The position numbers were made by a program, and so were the translations under genes. 6,439 nucleotides of DNA from an uncultured Bacilli bacterium (GTDB taxonomy: Bacteria; Bacillota_I; Bacilli_A; RF39; UBA660). Location of the stretch: positions 1 through 6,439 of the forward strand of contig CASDHD010000063.1 of NCBI GenBank assembly GCA_949280095.1, read 5' to 3'. A model generated the notes under the pieces. That model made no database searches. It worked only from the letters and a program-made list of their open reading frames with translations, and was not told the DNA's origin. Below are positions 5,134 to 6,439 of this stretch, in pieces (the stretch's first letter is position 1; each line of letters begins with the position of its first letter).

Positions 5134-6165
5134 ATGTCAGAGCAAACTATTCAATTATTGCATCTTTTAAAAGAAGGTAAAACTTGCAATGAAATATGTT
5201 CTATATTAGGGCTTTCTAATAAACAGTTATTTAATAATTTAACTAATTTAAAAAATAAAGGTTTTTTAGTAAAGACTAAGTATTATGCAAATGGAATTAT
5301 TTCTTATCAAAATGCCAAAACAGTAAATGCTATTAATCATGTTCAAAGTCAAAGAAATTTAAATATTATTACTAGTCGTGAAGAAACAGAATTTAAATCC
5401 CTTTTAATTTCGGACTTGCATTTTGGAAATCGTTTAGAACGATTAGATTTACTAGATAAAGCCTTTGAATATTGTATTAATAATGGAATACATATTATTT
5501 TTTGCTGCGGTGATTTGATTGATGGAACTTTGCTTCAAGAAAATCAAAATATAAAGGATACTTATATGCAAATTGAACATTTCGTAAAGCACTATCCTTT
5601 TGATAAAAATATTTTAACGTTTGGTGTTGCAGGAAATCATGACATAAGTGCTTTAAGGGATAATGGTCAAAATATTGTTGAGATTTTAAAAAATTATCGT
5701 CACGATATTATTATAGGTAGTTACAACAATACTATAGTAAATATAAAAAATGATAAAATTTTACTTTACCATAATATAATAGGTGGAAAGATAATACTTC
5801 CAGATGCACCCATTATATTACATGGACATCCTCATAAATATGGTATCGATATTCAAGAGGAAAGTACTTTGCAAATCCTTGTACCTTCTCTATCTGATAT
5901 AAATCATTCTTTGCCAACTGCAGTAGAGATGAATTTGCAATTTAAAAAAGGCTATATTGAATTGGTATATTTAAAACAAATATTTTTTGAAAGTAAAAAT
6001 TATATTTTAAGCGAGATAAAATATGATTTACTAAAGAATAGAAACGTTCCTATTAGGAGTATAGATAATGAAGAAGCAATGAAAGTAGAACATCTATTAG
6101 AAAATTCTAAAGAATATGAAAAAGAAAAGGAATTATTTATTTTAAAAAAGAAAAAATTAAATTAA
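5134..6165 (+). CDS. Winged-HTH / calcineurin-like metallophosphoesterase fusion
   Basis: This 343-residue protein joins a small N-terminal helix-turn-helix (about residues 1-58; CNEICSILGLSNKQLFNNL, then a wing-like KGFLVKTKYYANGIISY) to a calcineurin-like phosphoesterase domain (about 86-280). The five metal-ligand motifs are complete: DLHFGN (D94, H96), GDLIDG (D127, D130), GNHD (N168, H169), LYHN (H213) and HGHPH (H230, H232). The enzyme should therefore be active on a phosphoester, perhaps a nucleotide or nucleic acid; the substrate is unknown. The C terminus ends in a charged tail (about 311-343) closing with KKKKLN. There is no signal peptide or membrane segment, so it should be cytoplasmic. 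AAGGGGGG (5121-5128) is an unusually G-rich ribosome-binding site 5 bases before the ATG. The gene is a single cistron between its own poly-G promoter and a strong terminator, which suggests an independently switched unit. I know of no characterised protein with exactly this layout. Confidence 0.9.
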   Translation: MSEQTIQLLHLLKEGKTCNEICSILGLSNKQLFNNLTNLKNKGFLVKTKYYANGIISYQNAKTVNAINHVQSQRNLNIITSREETEFKSLLISDLHFGNRLERLDLLDKAFEYCINNGIHIIFCCGDLIDGTLLQENQNIKDTYMQIEHFVKHYPFDKNILTFGVAGNHDISALRDNGQNIVEILKNYRHDIIIGSYNNTIVNIKNDKILLYHNIIGGKIILPDAPIILHGHPHKYGIDIQEESTLQILVPSLSDINHSLPTAVEMNLQFKKGYIELVYLKQIFFESKNYILSEIKYDLLKNRNVPIRSIDNEEAMKVEHLLENSKEYEKEKELFILKKKKLN

Positions 6166-6196
6166 ATAGAAAAATTTAATAAAAAATATGGATTAT

Positions 6197-6230
6197 AAAA
6201 ACTCTCAAATTAAGTACTTGAGAGTTTTTT
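6197..6230. terminator. Rho-independent terminator, potentially bidirectional
   Basis: AACTCTCAA (6200-6208) pairs with TTGAGAGTT (6218-6226), extended by A/T pairs on both sides, and is followed by T6 (6225-6230). An A5 run at 6197-6201 gives the mirror-image U tract for minus-strand transcripts. It lies 31 bases after the metallophosphoesterase stop. Confidence 0.9.
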
Positions 6231-6439
6231 AGTGTATCTAACAAAAAAATGACAACCTTTGTCGAACAACTTGCAAACTTTATATTTCCATTTATAATAA
6301 CCCTTCGTGTTACTGATTTGGGCGGATGCCTTATGGATTTTGTTCTTTAAGATGGGTTTTGGCTTTATTCGAAAGGGATGAAAGGCTGTGAGGTTATGAA
6401 ACAAGAAAACTATTTTCTTCGAGTAGTAATAATATTATT
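6231..6439. other. Right-edge region without a supported gene
   Basis: No reading frame here carries a family motif I recognise. A 64-codon minus-strand frame (6404-6210) is basic and has no clear ribosome-binding site. On the plus strand, ATG 6396 (or 6378) opens a frame beginning MKQENYFLRVVIIL that runs off the window and could be the start of a membrane or secreted protein. Its ribosome-binding site is poor: GTGAGG is only 2 bases away and AAAGG is 10 away. Positions about 6300-6395 are visibly richer in G and C than the rest of the window, which may mean a different origin, such as an eroded insertion. Confidence 0.4.

Noticed and set aside
6210..6404. Minus-strand open frame of 64 codons ending in the terminator, considered as a transposase tail
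   Set aside because: I cannot match it to any transposase family, it has no ribosome-binding site, and no terminal inverted repeats are visible.
1..6439. CRISPR array, tRNA or rRNA genes
   Set aside because: No regular spaced repeats, no tRNA-like cloverleaf or conserved T-loop sequence, and no rRNA stretches were seen.

Overview
The window is AT-rich chromosomal DNA of a low-GC Gram-positive bacterium (Bacillota, Bacilli-like). This rests on strong AAAGAGGTG-type ribosome-binding sites, the YlmC-type PRC-barrel protein, the lspA-rluD pair (compare lspA-ylyB in Bacillus subtilis) and a GluP/YqgP-like rhomboid. TAA, TAG and TGA all appear to act as stops, so a Mycoplasma-type code is not indicated. 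The sequence does not allow a genus call.

Layout. Positions 1-229 hold a broken 3' remnant of a trimeric dUTPase gene, closed by a long hairpin. A NUDIX hydrolase (278-745) follows; its conserved C-terminal tail lies in another frame, as if one A had been added to an A5 run. After a terminator comes a YhcG/DUF1016 PDDEXK nuclease (913-1839) with an uncertain start: the best Shine-Dalgarno sits in front of an ATC codon. Next are ylmC, then lspA and rluD, which overlap and are driven by a clear extended -10 promoter inside the end of ylmC. A small four-helix membrane protein (3809-3477, minus strand) converges on rluD and overlaps its last codons. Divergent from it is a GluP-like rhomboid protease gene broken by a small out-of-frame deletion between the catalytic Ser and catalytic His segments. 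The last gene (5134-6165) encodes an N-terminal helix-turn-helix fused to a calcineurin-like metallophosphoesterase, followed by a strong terminator. The final 209 bases hold no gene I can support.

The most striking signal is the promoter of that last gene. A perfect TTGACA and a TACAAT are separated by exactly 17 bp, and 10 of those 17 bases are an uninterrupted G run. Such a tract is very unusual in this AT-rich DNA. It has the architecture of a phase-variable promoter in which slipped-strand changes in the tract alter the spacer, and so switch or tune transcription. The present length gives the optimal spacer, so the copy shown should be ON.

A second theme is gene decay. The dUTPase, NUDIX and rhomboid genes all carry disruptive indels, while the core genes ylmC, lspA and rluD are intact.
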